Source of the DNA: Bacillus sp. BHET2 | GTDB lineage: Bacteria; Bacillota; Bacilli; Bacillales; Bacillaceae_B | Assembly (NCBI RefSeq): GCF_005938125.1 | Contig: NZ_VCQN01000003.1 | Location: 248,001-312,000 of the forward strand | Direction: 5' to 3' | DNA length: 64,000 nucleotides | In this document: piece by piece, positions 44,177-52,793 of the stretch | How the letters are laid out: each line of letters starts with the position of its first letter | Numbering within the stretch: position 1 is the stretch's first letter | The notes under the pieces: generated by a model | What the model was told of the DNA's origin: nothing | The model's input: only the letters and a program-made list of their open reading frames with translations | The model's database searches: none | Program-made: the position numbers and the translations under genes

Positions 44177-44312
44177 CTTAGTCCTTTATTAAATGAAAAG
44201 CATCCCGAATACTAAAGTGATGACTATTCGATCAAATGAAATTTTACGAAATTCTTAATCGATGCTGATGGAGCAGAATATTGAAAAGCTGTTAGAGGCA
44301 GTCACTGGATAA
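44177..44312 (+). pseudogene. Decayed C-terminal fragment of a glutathione peroxidase
   Basis: One reading frame gives LSPLLNEKHPEY, a stop, SDDYSIK, a stop where family members have Trp, then NFTKFLIDADGAEY: the glutathione peroxidase block IKWNFTKFLIDRDG. After a frameshift the tail IEKLLEAVTG ends at TAA, like the family's C-terminus. At least two in-frame stops and a deletion show it is dead. The catalytic half is missing. Confidence 0.7.
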
Positions 44313-44314
44313 AA

Positions 44315-44358
44315 GGAAGGCGGAAATCACCTATGTGATTTCCGCCTTCCTATTTTTT
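44315..44358. terminator. Strong bidirectional terminator
   Basis: GGAAGGCGGAAATCAC and GTGATTTCCGCCTTCC with a 4-base loop, then TATTTTTT. It ends the minus-strand membrane protein gene and probably once the peroxidase gene. Confidence 0.93.
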
Positions 44359-46036
44359 ATAATCCGTCAATCGTCATTTCTTTCACAGGCAGGAATGCTT
44401 CGCCTGTATCCATATACTTAATATTTACCTTATCATTTTCCTTTAAGTAAATCGCAAGTAGGTTATTTTCAGAAGAGACAATAAAGTTTTTCCCGTTATC
44501 AAGTAGGAACGATACAACTGTGTAGTCACCAGATTTTTCTTTGTATACACGGACGACCTTACCGCTTGCTTGCTTTTCCTCGGCTTTCGAGCTTCCGTCA
44601 ACACTTCCGCCACCTCGTTGAAGAGCGGTTTTGTATTGCTTCAATGCCTGGTTAGGTGTGTTGGCATAGGCTGATATTTCTGGATTGGCAGCTGAGACGA
44701 TGAAATAGTTTTGTAAGAAACCATTTGCATCGAGCACAGGAGTCAGCCAGCTTGCTTCACCGTAGAAATTATACAGAACAGGCATTTCCCCGTCCCATTT
44801 CTTTTCGATGAACCTCTTCTGGATGATTTGCAAGGCACCTTGGGAATCCATGTATGATTCTTCCAGGTTTCCAGTGTAGAATGTGGATTCTCCTGTACGC
44901 GAGTTCGTTAAGGAATAACCAAGCATGGAATCGACGCCTTCTTTTGGCGAAGTGAAATCGGTGAAGTAATACATGTCACCATTTTCGTCAAAAATAGGGC
45001 TAACATTCGCTTCCGTTCCTTCATCTGAAGGAAGCTTCACGTCAGATTTACCGAAGCGGCTGTTCCAGAATCCTTTCACGTAGTTGCCGAAATAGCTGTT
45101 TTGAAGGCTCACTGTCTCAGGTGAGACCGCACCATCGATGAATGCAGGAACGTCGTCTATCTTATAGGAGTTGGTTTTACCGGATTTAGGATCGACCATG
45201 ACGATCCCTTTCACAACAAACCCGTTACGGGCCGAAATGAAATTTCCGTATGTCTGGATATAGAAAGGTTTTCCTTCGTCATCAATTTCAAGTTGGACAT
45301 CACCGTTGAAAATTTTCTTTGGAAAATTCAAACGAATATGACGCTCGACCTTTTTGTTGAAGAAAGCAGAAGGTGTGAAAACCATTGTTTCTTTGATGAA
45401 TTTAGGGTTTGCGTTTGAATCCGTGGCACTCAGCTTGAAGTATCCAGGAGTTTCATCCCCCTTGAACCATTTAAAAAAGCCGGAGAATTCAACAGGAGCA
45501 ATGTACACATACTCACCGTCCACCTTTTGGATCTGCAAGTTTCCTAGCTCATAATAACTTGTATTCGGCACCTGGCCAAAGGCTTTCTTCATTTTATTGC
45601 GGGCAAATTGTGGAGGGACGCTTGCCGGCGTTTCCTTTTCATCAAAGGCTTGAATCTCCGTTTTGACATCCATTTTAGCCGATTCGAATTTTTCATCGGC
45701 ATTGAAGACAAAGGCTGTCATGAAGTAAGCACCTATGAAGAGACTTGCCAGAAACAATCCACCTTTCGCCATACGCTCTTTACCTGTTGCAAGTGTTGCC
45801 CCAAACCCTGAAGCAATAATCAGTAAGATCCACATGCTCGTGAAATTCTGATCAAGATTTGTAAGATAATAGAAGATGAATACCACAAGTGTGGTAATTA
45901 GAAGGGTTGCCCCGAATAGAGCTGAGAATGAAGGATACCCCTCTTTTTTATTTTGTTTTTTCATGATGGTTATCGGTACGAGCAAGAGTGCCATAACTAA
46001 TCCGACAATCACTGAAAATAGTAATATGTTTCCCAT
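44357..46036 (-). CDS. Large membrane-anchored protein of unknown function
   Basis: 559 residues. Four hydrophobic segments in the first 115 residues, then an extracytoplasmic part of about 430 residues rich in beta strand and aromatic turns (VEFSGFFKWFKGDETPGYFK, WDGEMPVLYNFYGEASWLTP), and a small C-terminal domain resembling an OB-like fold (KVVRVYKEKSGDYTVVSFLL). I do not recognise the family or any catalytic motif. ATG 46036 follows AAAGGGG. Isolated between array 8 and the terminator at 44315. Confidence 0.72.
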   Translation of the reverse strand: MGNILLFSVIVGLVMALLLVPITIMKKQNKKEGYPSFSALFGATLLITTLVVFIFYYLTNLDQNFTSMWILLIIASGFGATLATGKERMAKGGLFLASLFIGAYFMTAFVFNADEKFESAKMDVKTEIQAFDEKETPASVPPQFARNKMKKAFGQVPNTSYYELGNLQIQKVDGEYVYIAPVEFSGFFKWFKGDETPGYFKLSATDSNANPKFIKETMVFTPSAFFNKKVERHIRLNFPKKIFNGDVQLEIDDEGKPFYIQTYGNFISARNGFVVKGIVMVDPKSGKTNSYKIDDVPAFIDGAVSPETVSLQNSYFGNYVKGFWNSRFGKSDVKLPSDEGTEANVSPIFDENGDMYYFTDFTSPKEGVDSMLGYSLTNSRTGESTFYTGNLEESYMDSQGALQIIQKRFIEKKWDGEMPVLYNFYGEASWLTPVLDANGFLQNYFIVSAANPEISAYANTPNQALKQYKTALQRGGGSVDGSSKAEEKQASGKVVRVYKEKSGDYTVVSFLLDNGKNFIVSSENNLLAIYLKENDKVNIKYMDTGEAFLPVKEMTIDGL

Positions 46037-46180
46037 AGTGTTCCCCTTTCAAGGTTGTGATTCTGTTTATAGTGTATATACGGATGAGGGGGCAGGGAGG
46101 TTTCAATTGTTTTTATTGGGAGTGTATTTGGTTTGATTGCGCACTTGATCGGAATGTTGTTAGTGTCGAGAATTGTAGAA

Positions 46181-46246
46181 TGGCAGATAAAACCGGAATA
46201 TGGCAGATAAATCTCCAGAATGGCAGATAAAAATGAAGCATGGCAG
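46181..46246 (+). repeat. Phased 20-bp array 8, word TGGCAGATAAA, 4 units
   Basis: TGGCAG at 46181, 46201, 46221 and 46241, exactly 20 apart, the same word as array 5. It lies just beyond the YerD-like gene's terminator. 46037-46180, the upstream region of the membrane protein gene, shows no other feature. Confidence 0.87.
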
Positions 46247-46254
46247 GGGTAAAG

Positions 46255-46291
46255 CAAAAACAAGCAACCGATCCTGAATCGGTTGCTTGTT
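46255..46291 (-). terminator. Terminator of the YerD-like gene
   Basis: AACAAGCAACCGAT and ATCGGTTGCTTGTT with a 5-base loop, then TTTTTGC on the minus strand. Confidence 0.9.
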
Positions 46292-46295
46292 TCCT

Positions 46296-47876
46296 CTAAG
46301 ATAGGGCATTTTCCGGCTTGATAGGATGCAAGCGCCCTTTTTCATCCCGGAATACGATGTGTTCCCGGCCGAATTTGGTCGGTGTATCGATTCCTGCTGC
46401 AGCGGCAAGGTTATAGAGGCCTTCACGAAGAGAAATGATGTAATTGCAGACACGGAAAGCTTTCTCTTCCACGATAAGTGCTCGCTGAAGTTTGTCATCA
46501 GTCGTTGCAACGCCGACCGGGCAATTATTTGTATGACAGACTTGGGCTTGGATGCAGCCAACAGAGAACATCAAACCACGGGCGATGTTGACAAAGTCGG
46601 CTCCCAGTGCGAGGGCGAACGCGATTTTATCGGGAGTCAATAGTTTCCCTGATGCAAAGATTTTCACCTTGTCCCGGACACCGTATTTTACCAAAGTATC
46701 ATGGAGGAAAGGGAGGGCCGATTTGATCGGAATTCCGGCAGATGCAGCCAATTCCTGATAGGATGCTCCTGTTCCCCCTTCTCCACCGTCCACTGTGATG
46801 AAATCTGGATGTTTTCCTGAAGTGGTCATGTAGGAGGCCAGGCTTTCAATATCATGGGTGTTACCAACGACCAGCTTGATGCCGACAGGTTTACCTCCCA
46901 CTTCCCGGAGTTGTTCGATGAAGTCTAGCATTTGTTCGTTGCTATTGAATTCCTTGAATCGGTTGGGACTATCGATTGATTTCCATGGTTCAACGTTTCG
47001 GATATTGGCGATTTCAGGTGTCACTTTCTTTCCGTCCACGTGACCGCCACGGGTTTTTGCACCTTGGGCAAGCTTCAACTCAAAGGCTTTTACTTCGTTT
47101 ATTTCACTCTTTTTCTTGAATTCTTCCCAGGAGAATTCTCCGTCTTTCGTTCTGACACCGAATAAACCTGGACCGATTTGACAAATGATGTCGACACCGC
47201 CTTTGAGGTGATGCTTGGATAATCCACCTTCTCCTGTGTTCATCCACGAACCGGATGCCTGGTTTAAGCCTGTGGAAAGGGCAGTGATGGCTGCTTCACC
47301 GAGAGAGCCGTAGCTCATGGCAGATTGACCGACCAGTCCTTTTACTTGAAAAGGATGTTTGCAAGTGTCTTTCCCGATAACCGGAGCATCCTCGCCTTTC
47401 AGGAGAAAGGGATTTTCTTCTGTTTCTTCTCGGTGTTCCCTGCGGCTGAACAAATTATCTTTATCCAACTTGTAGACTTTTGTTTTTACTTGTTGTGAGT
47501 TGTCGATGCGAAGTTCGTCTCTTTGGACTGGGAACAGCGTATTGCGAATATAATATCCCTCTTTTTCAAAATCTCGCTCAGATCCGAAACCGAGCATTCG
47601 GGATTTATATTTTCCAGCAAGAACGGTGTTTTGGTACTCGACTCTTGAAAAGGGCTTTCCTTCATTATCATTATGAAAAAGGTATTGTCTGAGTTCAGGA
47701 CCGACCTTCTCTAAAATGTATCTCATCCTTCCCAAAATCGGAAAGTTCCTTAGCACCGCATGCTCTTTTTGTTTTTCGTCTGTCAGCCATAAGCGTAAAA
47801 CCAGAGCAGCAGGAATTAGGAGTGCGAGGACAATGATAACGAGGAGAATCCATTGAATGATGGATATGCTATTCAT
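46296..47876 (-). CDS. FMN-binding glutamate synthase family protein (YerD-like)
   Basis: 526 residues. One N-terminal membrane helix (IIQWILLVIIVLALLIPAAL), then the glutamate-synthase-like alpha/beta barrel: SGSWMNTGEGGLSKHHLKGG, the FMN loop DGGEGGTGASYQELAASAG and the iron-sulfur cysteines in CIQAQVCHTNNCPVGVATTD. It lacks the amidotransferase domain of true GltB, so ammonia or another donor must be used; the physiological reaction is unsettled. ATG 47876 is 7 bases after GGAGG; the ATG at 47882 touches that site. 57 bases downstream of ydaP with a hairpin between. Confidence 0.88.
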   Translation of the reverse strand: MNSISIIQWILLVIIVLALLIPAALVLRLWLTDEKQKEHAVLRNFPILGRMRYILEKVGPELRQYLFHNDNEGKPFSRVEYQNTVLAGKYKSRMLGFGSERDFEKEGYYIRNTLFPVQRDELRIDNSQQVKTKVYKLDKDNLFSRREHREETEENPFLLKGEDAPVIGKDTCKHPFQVKGLVGQSAMSYGSLGEAAITALSTGLNQASGSWMNTGEGGLSKHHLKGGVDIICQIGPGLFGVRTKDGEFSWEEFKKKSEINEVKAFELKLAQGAKTRGGHVDGKKVTPEIANIRNVEPWKSIDSPNRFKEFNSNEQMLDFIEQLREVGGKPVGIKLVVGNTHDIESLASYMTTSGKHPDFITVDGGEGGTGASYQELAASAGIPIKSALPFLHDTLVKYGVRDKVKIFASGKLLTPDKIAFALALGADFVNIARGLMFSVGCIQAQVCHTNNCPVGVATTDDKLQRALIVEEKAFRVCNYIISLREGLYNLAAAAGIDTPTKFGREHIVFRDEKGRLHPIKPENALS

Positions 47877-47897
47877 ATTCATTCCTCCATTTGTTAA

Positions 47898-47926
47898 GCA
47901 AGCCGTTCCATCCTGGAACGGCTTGC
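47898..47926. terminator. Hairpin between ydaP and the YerD-like gene
   Basis: GCAAGCCGTTCCA and TGGAACGGCTTGC with a 3-base loop: 13 bp. On the minus strand only TTAAC follows, so it may attenuate or stabilise rather than fully terminate. Confidence 0.7.
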
Positions 47927-47933
47927 TTTCTTG

Positions 47934-49655
47934 TTAAAATAGTCGTTTTAATGCTTTCCGTAATGGAGGCATTTCGACCTCATGCTTTTTGAAGAATTTC
48001 TTCATGACGTGCTTGGAGTAGCCTGTAGCCTGCTCAAAATTGATCTTCCCGGGCAGGGGCGGCTGGTCTTCGATCACGCAATCAATGATGACCGGTTTAT
48101 TGGATTTCGAAGCCATTTCAAAAGCAGGCTGCAAGTCCTCATGCTTGAGGACACGATATCCTTCTCCACCACAAGCTTTGGCAAATTGAGCAAAATCGAT
48201 GTCCTGGAGATCAGTTTCATATTCCAGGTGACCGATCGATTCCTGCTCATATTTGATCATACCGATCTTTCGGTTGTTTAAAATCACGACGATGATCGGG
48301 AGCTTGTATTTCACAGCTGTGACGAAATCATGCATCACCATGGTAAAGCCTCCGTCACCGCACACGGCAATCGCCTGACGTTCAGGCTCGGCAATGCCGC
48401 TTGCGATGGCGCCGGGAAGGCCGCAACCCATTGTAGCCATCCAGCTCGAGACGATCATCTTCTGATTCGTGATCTTGAAGTGCCTGGCGGTCCATACGGT
48501 TACATTTCCGACATCGACGGATAGGGTCGCATCATCAGCTGCAATCTTCTGAAGAGCCCCTATGACTTGAGGTGGTTTGATAGGCGTCGTTACCTCGACT
48601 TCGTCTTTTTCGATATGCTTCCACCAGTTCTTCATATTGGTCTGGCACTCTTCCAAAAATGATCTGTCATCCTTGGTAGGAAGCTGTTGATTCCAATGCT
48701 TTAACACAAGATTTGAATCCCCGACGATGCCGACAGAAACAGGGTACCGTTTCCCAATTTGAGCTGGGTCTGCATCAATCTGAACAGCCGGTGTATCATC
48801 TGGAAGAAAGTCACGGTAAGGGAATGAAGTCCCGATCATGATGAGCAGATCAGCTTCTTCCATAGCTTCATACGCAGGCTTCGTTCCAATTTGACCGAGC
48901 TGCCCAAGATTATGGGGATGCTTGTCAGGGAAAATACCTTTGGCCGGAAGCGTAAAGATAACCGGTGCCGCGATCTTTTCAGCGAAGGCCTCTAATTCCT
49001 TGGCTGCATGCTTGCTCCCTGTACCTGCTAGGATGACCGGTCGTTTCGCTTTATGTACGTATTCCATCCCGGTCTTCACATCTTGATCCATGGGAGCGGC
49101 GATCGTAGCAGAAGGAATGCTGGATGTATCCTTCACAGCGTCCTTGATCTTTTGCCCCGGCATATCGTCAGGAATGATCAATACGGAGACACCTTTTTTT
49201 GCATAAGCGGTTCGGATTGCCTGATTCATAAGATTGGGAAGGGACTCTGGAGAAGAGACACGCTCACAATATACGGAAACATCTGCAAATAGGCGGTCTA
49301 AATGAACCTCCTGAAATGAATCCATCCCAAGCTCTTCCGTTGACACCTGCCCTGCTAAAACCAAAACGGGAGCCCCATCTGCCTTCGCATCATACAAACC
49401 ATTTAAAAGATGGACGGCTCCTGGTCCGCCAATAGACAAACAAACTCCAATATTCCCTGTGAGCTTCGCATATGATGAGGCAGCGAGTGCTCCGACTTCC
49501 TCATGTCTAACCTGAATAAAGTCAATTTCCTCTTTTTCACTCCGTAATACATCGACAAAGTGATTAATCGAATCACCGGGTAGTCCAAACACATGCTTAA
49601 TTTTCCATTGTTCCATTATATCGGCAACTGCCTGGCCAGCGAGTTTATGTGCCAT
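47934..49655 (-). CDS. ydaP: Thiamine-dependent pyruvate oxidase YdaP
   Basis: 573 residues. The ThDP-enzyme order is clear: N-terminal PYR domain with the catalytic Glu in VRHEEVGALAASSYAKLTG, a central FAD-type domain, and a C-terminal PP domain with GDGGFTMVMHDF ... NN (thiamine-pyrophosphate motif). It is closest to B. subtilis YdaP, a general-stress-induced pyruvate oxidase giving acetate or acetyl-phosphate, CO2 and possibly H2O2. ATG follows AAGGAGG. A sigma-B-like promoter precedes it. Confidence 0.93.
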   Translation of the reverse strand: MAHKLAGQAVADIMEQWKIKHVFGLPGDSINHFVDVLRSEKEEIDFIQVRHEEVGALAASSYAKLTGNIGVCLSIGGPGAVHLLNGLYDAKADGAPVLVLAGQVSTEELGMDSFQEVHLDRLFADVSVYCERVSSPESLPNLMNQAIRTAYAKKGVSVLIIPDDMPGQKIKDAVKDTSSIPSATIAAPMDQDVKTGMEYVHKAKRPVILAGTGSKHAAKELEAFAEKIAAPVIFTLPAKGIFPDKHPHNLGQLGQIGTKPAYEAMEEADLLIMIGTSFPYRDFLPDDTPAVQIDADPAQIGKRYPVSVGIVGDSNLVLKHWNQQLPTKDDRSFLEECQTNMKNWWKHIEKDEVEVTTPIKPPQVIGALQKIAADDATLSVDVGNVTVWTARHFKITNQKMIVSSWMATMGCGLPGAIASGIAEPERQAIAVCGDGGFTMVMHDFVTAVKYKLPIIVVILNNRKIGMIKYEQESIGHLEYETDLQDIDFAQFAKACGGEGYRVLKHEDLQPAFEMASKSNKPVIIDCVIEDQPPLPGKINFEQATGYSKHVMKKFFKKHEVEMPPLRKALKRLF

Positions 49656-49687
49656 AGTTGAACCTCCTTATAGTTGTATAGTGATTT

Positions 49688-49713
49688 TTACCACTGTTGG
49701 TGATTTATTAAAC
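49688..49713 (-). promoter_or_regulatory. Sigma-B-like promoter of ydaP
   Basis: On the minus strand GTTTAA (perfect -35), 14-base spacer, TGGTAA (4 of 6 to GGGTAT), 33 bases upstream of the start codon. B. subtilis ydaP belongs to the sigma-B regulon, which supports the call. Confidence 0.68.
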
Positions 49714-49746
49714 GTTTGGGAGTATGTTTAGATGAGGGGATTTGGG

Positions 49747-49880
49747 TATCGCCGATAAAATGGGGTATCGCGGATAAAATAGGGATATCGCCGATAAATG
49801 TGGGATATCGCCGATAAAATTAAAAATATCGCCGTTATATCCAGAATATCGCCGTTAAATCAAAGATTTCGCCGATATAA
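49747..49880 (+). repeat. Phased 20-bp array 9, word ATCGCCGATAAA, 7 units
   Basis: TCGC at 49749, 49768, 49788, 49808, 49829, 49849 and 49869: steps 19, 20, 20, 21, 20, 20. The second unit reads CGCGG, and units five and six are CGCCGTTA. Upstream of ydaP, antisense to it. A perfect hairpin GGGCAGCCTTCCAT/ATGGAAGGCTGCCC (49884-49912) follows. Confidence 0.87.
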
Positions 49881-49913
49881 TTAGGGCAGCCTTCCATGAT
49901 GGAAGGCTGCCCA

Positions 49914-49946
49914 GTAAAAAAAAGCAACCAATCGAGGCTCGGTTGC
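49914..49946 (-). terminator. Terminator of the decayed phosphatase fragment
   Basis: GCAACC and GGTTGC stem, followed on the minus strand by T8, just beyond the TAG at 49954. Confidence 0.75.
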
Positions 49947-49953
49947 TATTTCC

Positions 49954-50362
49954 CTACTTCAAAACGACTTCTACGCCGAAATGATCCGAGATAACAGGCT
50001 TATTCGCAGAATTAAAGATGGCTTTGGAGGATCCCACCGCTACTTTTTCACTGTGAAGTACAAGATCGATCCACAAATCGACTTTATTCTCCACCCAACC
50101 TGCAATCTTTCCTTCAACCGTGATGCCCCTGTCACGGTCAATCTCCACATCGAAAGTATCCACAAGTCCTTTTGAAAGAAGATAATCGTATTCCTCTCCA
50201 TGTACAAGGGCATTATTATTGACTTGAACCTGTTAGGATCGTGTATGTTCCACCAAGTTCTGTGTAATTGATTGGGACCGTTAACATAGGATGCAGACCG
50301 AATGGTAATAATAGACGGCCCAATACGCCCAATACGAATGGCGCAATGATTGGTGCTGAGTT
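49954..50362 (-). pseudogene. Fused debris: PTS EIIC fragment joined to an endonuclease/phosphatase C-terminus
   Basis: Minus-strand 50362-50216 reads APIIAPFVLGVLGRLLLPFG and NYTELGGTYTILTGS, an internal block of a glucose/maltose-type PTS EIIC. From about 50229, in a different frame, the sequence becomes VQVNNNALVHGEEYDYLLSK ... NKPVISDHFGVEVVLK and stops at 49954: the C-terminus of an endonuclease/exonuclease/phosphatase (sphingomyelinase-like) enzyme. Neither part has a start or full domain. A GAGGGACGGACCTT arm (50374) borders the debris. 50388-50625 shows no convincing gene. Confidence 0.75.
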
Positions 50363-50625
50363 ACTAGAGGAAAGAGGGACGGACCTTGGGGAATAAGAAG
50401 AGGCTATGGAGATTGTAAATTCGCTAGGTAGATTCGAAGGAAAGGGAGTCTGTGGATAACTGAGTGTGGATGTCAGTATCTGATGGTGATTGTGGATAAA
50501 TAAAGAGGTGGAGTTGATTTTGAAAAGAATGGTTTTGGGAATCACACATGCACGGGTGATGACCCAGGGGTTTATCGATGGATGGCATTTGTTATTTCAG
50601 AATCGCAACTAGAGCGATTCACAAA

Positions 50626-50656
50626 GAAGCACCCAATCCTCAAGATTGGGTGCTTC
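50626..50656 (-). terminator. Terminator hairpin of the P-type ATPase gene
   Basis: GAAGCACCCAATC and GATTGGGTGCTTC around CTCAA (13 bp). The T-run after it on the minus strand is short (TTTGT). Confidence 0.75.
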
Positions 50657-50662
50657 ATAACA

Positions 50663-52579
50663 TTATTTCAACAAACGCAGGCCATTTAATATAACTAATA
50701 TCGTACTTCCTTCATGACCGATGACCCCATAAGGGAGATCAAGGATTTGTAGAAAATTCGATGCGATCAAAAGCATGATGACGGCGATGGAGAAAACTAC
50801 ATTCTGCTGGACGATCCGCTTCATTTTTTTCGATAACTTGATGGCTTCTGCAATACGGGTTAAGTCATTTTTCATTAGCACCACATCGGCTGTCTCCAAG
50901 GCTACATCGGTTCCCTCACCCATGGCGATTCCGACGTTTGCCGTCGCTAGTGCAGGGGCATCATTGATTCCGTCACCGACCATTCCGACCGTACCGAATT
51001 GACGTTTCAATTTTTTCAGTTCGTCTACTTTCGTTTCTGGCAGACACTCGGCGATGAAGGAAGAAACCTTTGCTTCTTCAGCAATCGCCCGGGCTGTTTT
51101 TTCATTATCGCCCGTTAGCATGATCGTTTGAACGCCTTCATGTTCCAAAAGCTTCAGAGCCTTGATGGTTTCTTTACGAACCACGTCTTTCAGAGCAATT
51201 AATGCAACGATTTCCTGTTCTTTAGCTACAAAGACAGTCGTCTTTCCTTCAGAGGCAATCCTTTCGTAGGCTCCGTCCATGAATTGTTCTGCCAACCGTT
51301 TATCCACAAAATCTGCCTTCCCGATTTTCCATTCGGTTTTATCCACAAGGGCTTTTACTCCCCATCCGGAAACATCCTCCAGGGAATCAGGCTGAAACAA
51401 GTTGATATCTGCTACGCGGCGGACATGACCGACGATTGCTTGGGCGAGTGGATGATTGGACTGGCTTTCAATAGAAGCAACCACACGTAACACATCTTGT
51501 TCATTCAGATCTTCTGTAATCAAGATATCCGTCACAACAGGTTTCCCTTTCGTCAACGTCCCTGTTTTATCGAAGGCAATCGCTTTGATGTTGCTTAGGT
51601 TTTCTAAATGGGCCCCGCCTTTAAACAGGATGCCGTGACGGGCACCATTTGAAATGGCAGATAAACTCGCCGGCATGATTGCAGCCACCAGTGCACAAGG
51701 CGATGCGACTACTAGAAGGACCATCGCCCGGTAGAATGTTTCTGTCCAGCTCCATCCGAGGACGAAGTGTGGGAGGAACATCATCAGGAAGACGACGGCG
51801 AGGACGACTTTTACATACGTTCCTTCAAACCGTTCAATGAACTGCTGGGAGGGAGATTTTTCACTTTGTGCCGATTGAACAAGATCAATGATTTTTTGGA
51901 AGAGGGTTTCGCTGCTTGGTTTCGTCATTTCAATTGTGATGGCCCCGTTGATATTGACCGTACCAGCGAATACTTCATCCCGTTGTTCCTTTGTAACGGG
52001 AACGGCTTCACCGGAGATCGCTGCTTCATCGATAGAGGTTGTTCCTCTCACTACAACACCATCTGTAGGTACGCGTTCACCAGGTTTAATTAAAATATGG
52101 TCTCCGATTTCTAAACTCGTAACATTGACTTTCTTTTCACCGGATTCGGTCAAAAGCCAAGCTTCCTCTGGCTGCAGCTGCATGAGGGCAGATATTTCTT
52201 TCTGGCTTTTGTTCATGGTATAAGTTTCAAGTGCGCCACTGACTGCAAAGATGAAGATGAGGATCGCACCTTCTGTCCAGTAGCCAATGATGGCGGATCC
52301 GACAGCGGCAAAGATCATCAGCATTTCTACATTCAATTCTTTGTTTTCAATGGTTTCTTCAATTCCTTCTTTTGCCTTGGCGAAACCACCGATGGTAAAG
52401 GCGAGAAGGTAAAAGAGGATGCTTAAGGTGGAGTCGTTGGTGGACGTCAGCCAACCCAATAAAATAAACACACCGCTGACCAGTGCGGCAATCAATTCTG
52501 CATGAGGTTTCATTTTTTCAAGGAAGTGTATTTTTTCTTTTGGTGTACTCATGGACAAGGCTTTCGATTGTGAACTCAT
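50663..52579 (-). CDS. zosA: Heavy-metal P1B-type ATPase (ZosA-like zinc transporter)
   Basis: 638 residues. P-type ATPase landmarks in order: ISGEAVPVT actuator loop, metal-site ASPCALVAA in a membrane helix, phosphorylation site DKTGTLTKGK, HPLA, and MVGDGINDAPALATANVGIA. It lacks an N-terminal CxxC metal-binding domain, as does B. subtilis ZosA, and the opening after HAELIAALVSG resembles ZosA. Zn2+ uptake under oxidative stress is the known ZosA role; Cd/Co transport remains possible. ATG 52579 follows AAAGGAGG; codons further upstream have no site. A Fur-family box lies 37 bases upstream. Confidence 0.9.
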   Translation of the reverse strand: MSSQSKALSMSTPKEKIHFLEKMKPHAELIAALVSGVFILLGWLTSTNDSTLSILFYLLAFTIGGFAKAKEGIEETIENKELNVEMLMIFAAVGSAIIGYWTEGAILIFIFAVSGALETYTMNKSQKEISALMQLQPEEAWLLTESGEKKVNVTSLEIGDHILIKPGERVPTDGVVVRGTTSIDEAAISGEAVPVTKEQRDEVFAGTVNINGAITIEMTKPSSETLFQKIIDLVQSAQSEKSPSQQFIERFEGTYVKVVLAVVFLMMFLPHFVLGWSWTETFYRAMVLLVVASPCALVAAIMPASLSAISNGARHGILFKGGAHLENLSNIKAIAFDKTGTLTKGKPVVTDILITEDLNEQDVLRVVASIESQSNHPLAQAIVGHVRRVADINLFQPDSLEDVSGWGVKALVDKTEWKIGKADFVDKRLAEQFMDGAYERIASEGKTTVFVAKEQEIVALIALKDVVRKETIKALKLLEHEGVQTIMLTGDNEKTARAIAEEAKVSSFIAECLPETKVDELKKLKRQFGTVGMVGDGINDAPALATANVGIAMGEGTDVALETADVVLMKNDLTRIAEAIKLSKKMKRIVQQNVVFSIAVIMLLIASNFLQILDLPYGVIGHEGSTILVILNGLRLLK

Positions 52580-52615
52580 AGCGTATTCCTCCTTTAAGGT
52601 AAATGAAAATCTGAG

Positions 52616-52638
52616 ATTCTCATTGAGAATAATAATCA
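52616..52638 (-). promoter_or_regulatory. Fur/PerR-type operator upstream of zosA
   Basis: Two overlapping 7-1-7 motifs: ATTCTCA-T-TGAGAAT (52616-52630), a perfect palindrome, and TGAGAAT-A-ATAATCA (52624-52638), which differs from the Fur consensus TGATAAT-N-ATTATCA at two positions. PerR controls zosA in B. subtilis; Fur versus PerR cannot be told here. Confidence 0.68.
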
Positions 52639-52793
52639 ACGTCAATACCCCTATAAAACGACGAAAGCTGCCACCAGTGAAAGGTGACAGCAAAACTGCA
52701 CGTGCTCTTAGTTGATGCTATATAAAGTGATTAATTTATAATTATTATAATCTAATCCTATCACAAGTATATGAGAATGGGAAGCATTTTGTG

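Noticed and set aside
47934-49655. Acetolactate synthase as identity of the thiamine enzyme
   Set aside because: Overall layout and motifs fit the YdaP/PoxB pyruvate oxidase group, and a sigma-B-like promoter agrees with YdaP.
49884-49912. Perfect GGGCAGCCTTCCAT hairpin as a terminator
   Set aside because: No T-run follows on either strand; the adjacent 49914-49946 hairpin is the better terminator.
50523-50613. Short plus-strand frame of about 30 codons (MKRMVLGITHARVM...)
   Set aside because: Weakly placed ribosome binding site, no recognisable family, and overlap with gene debris; left unannotated.
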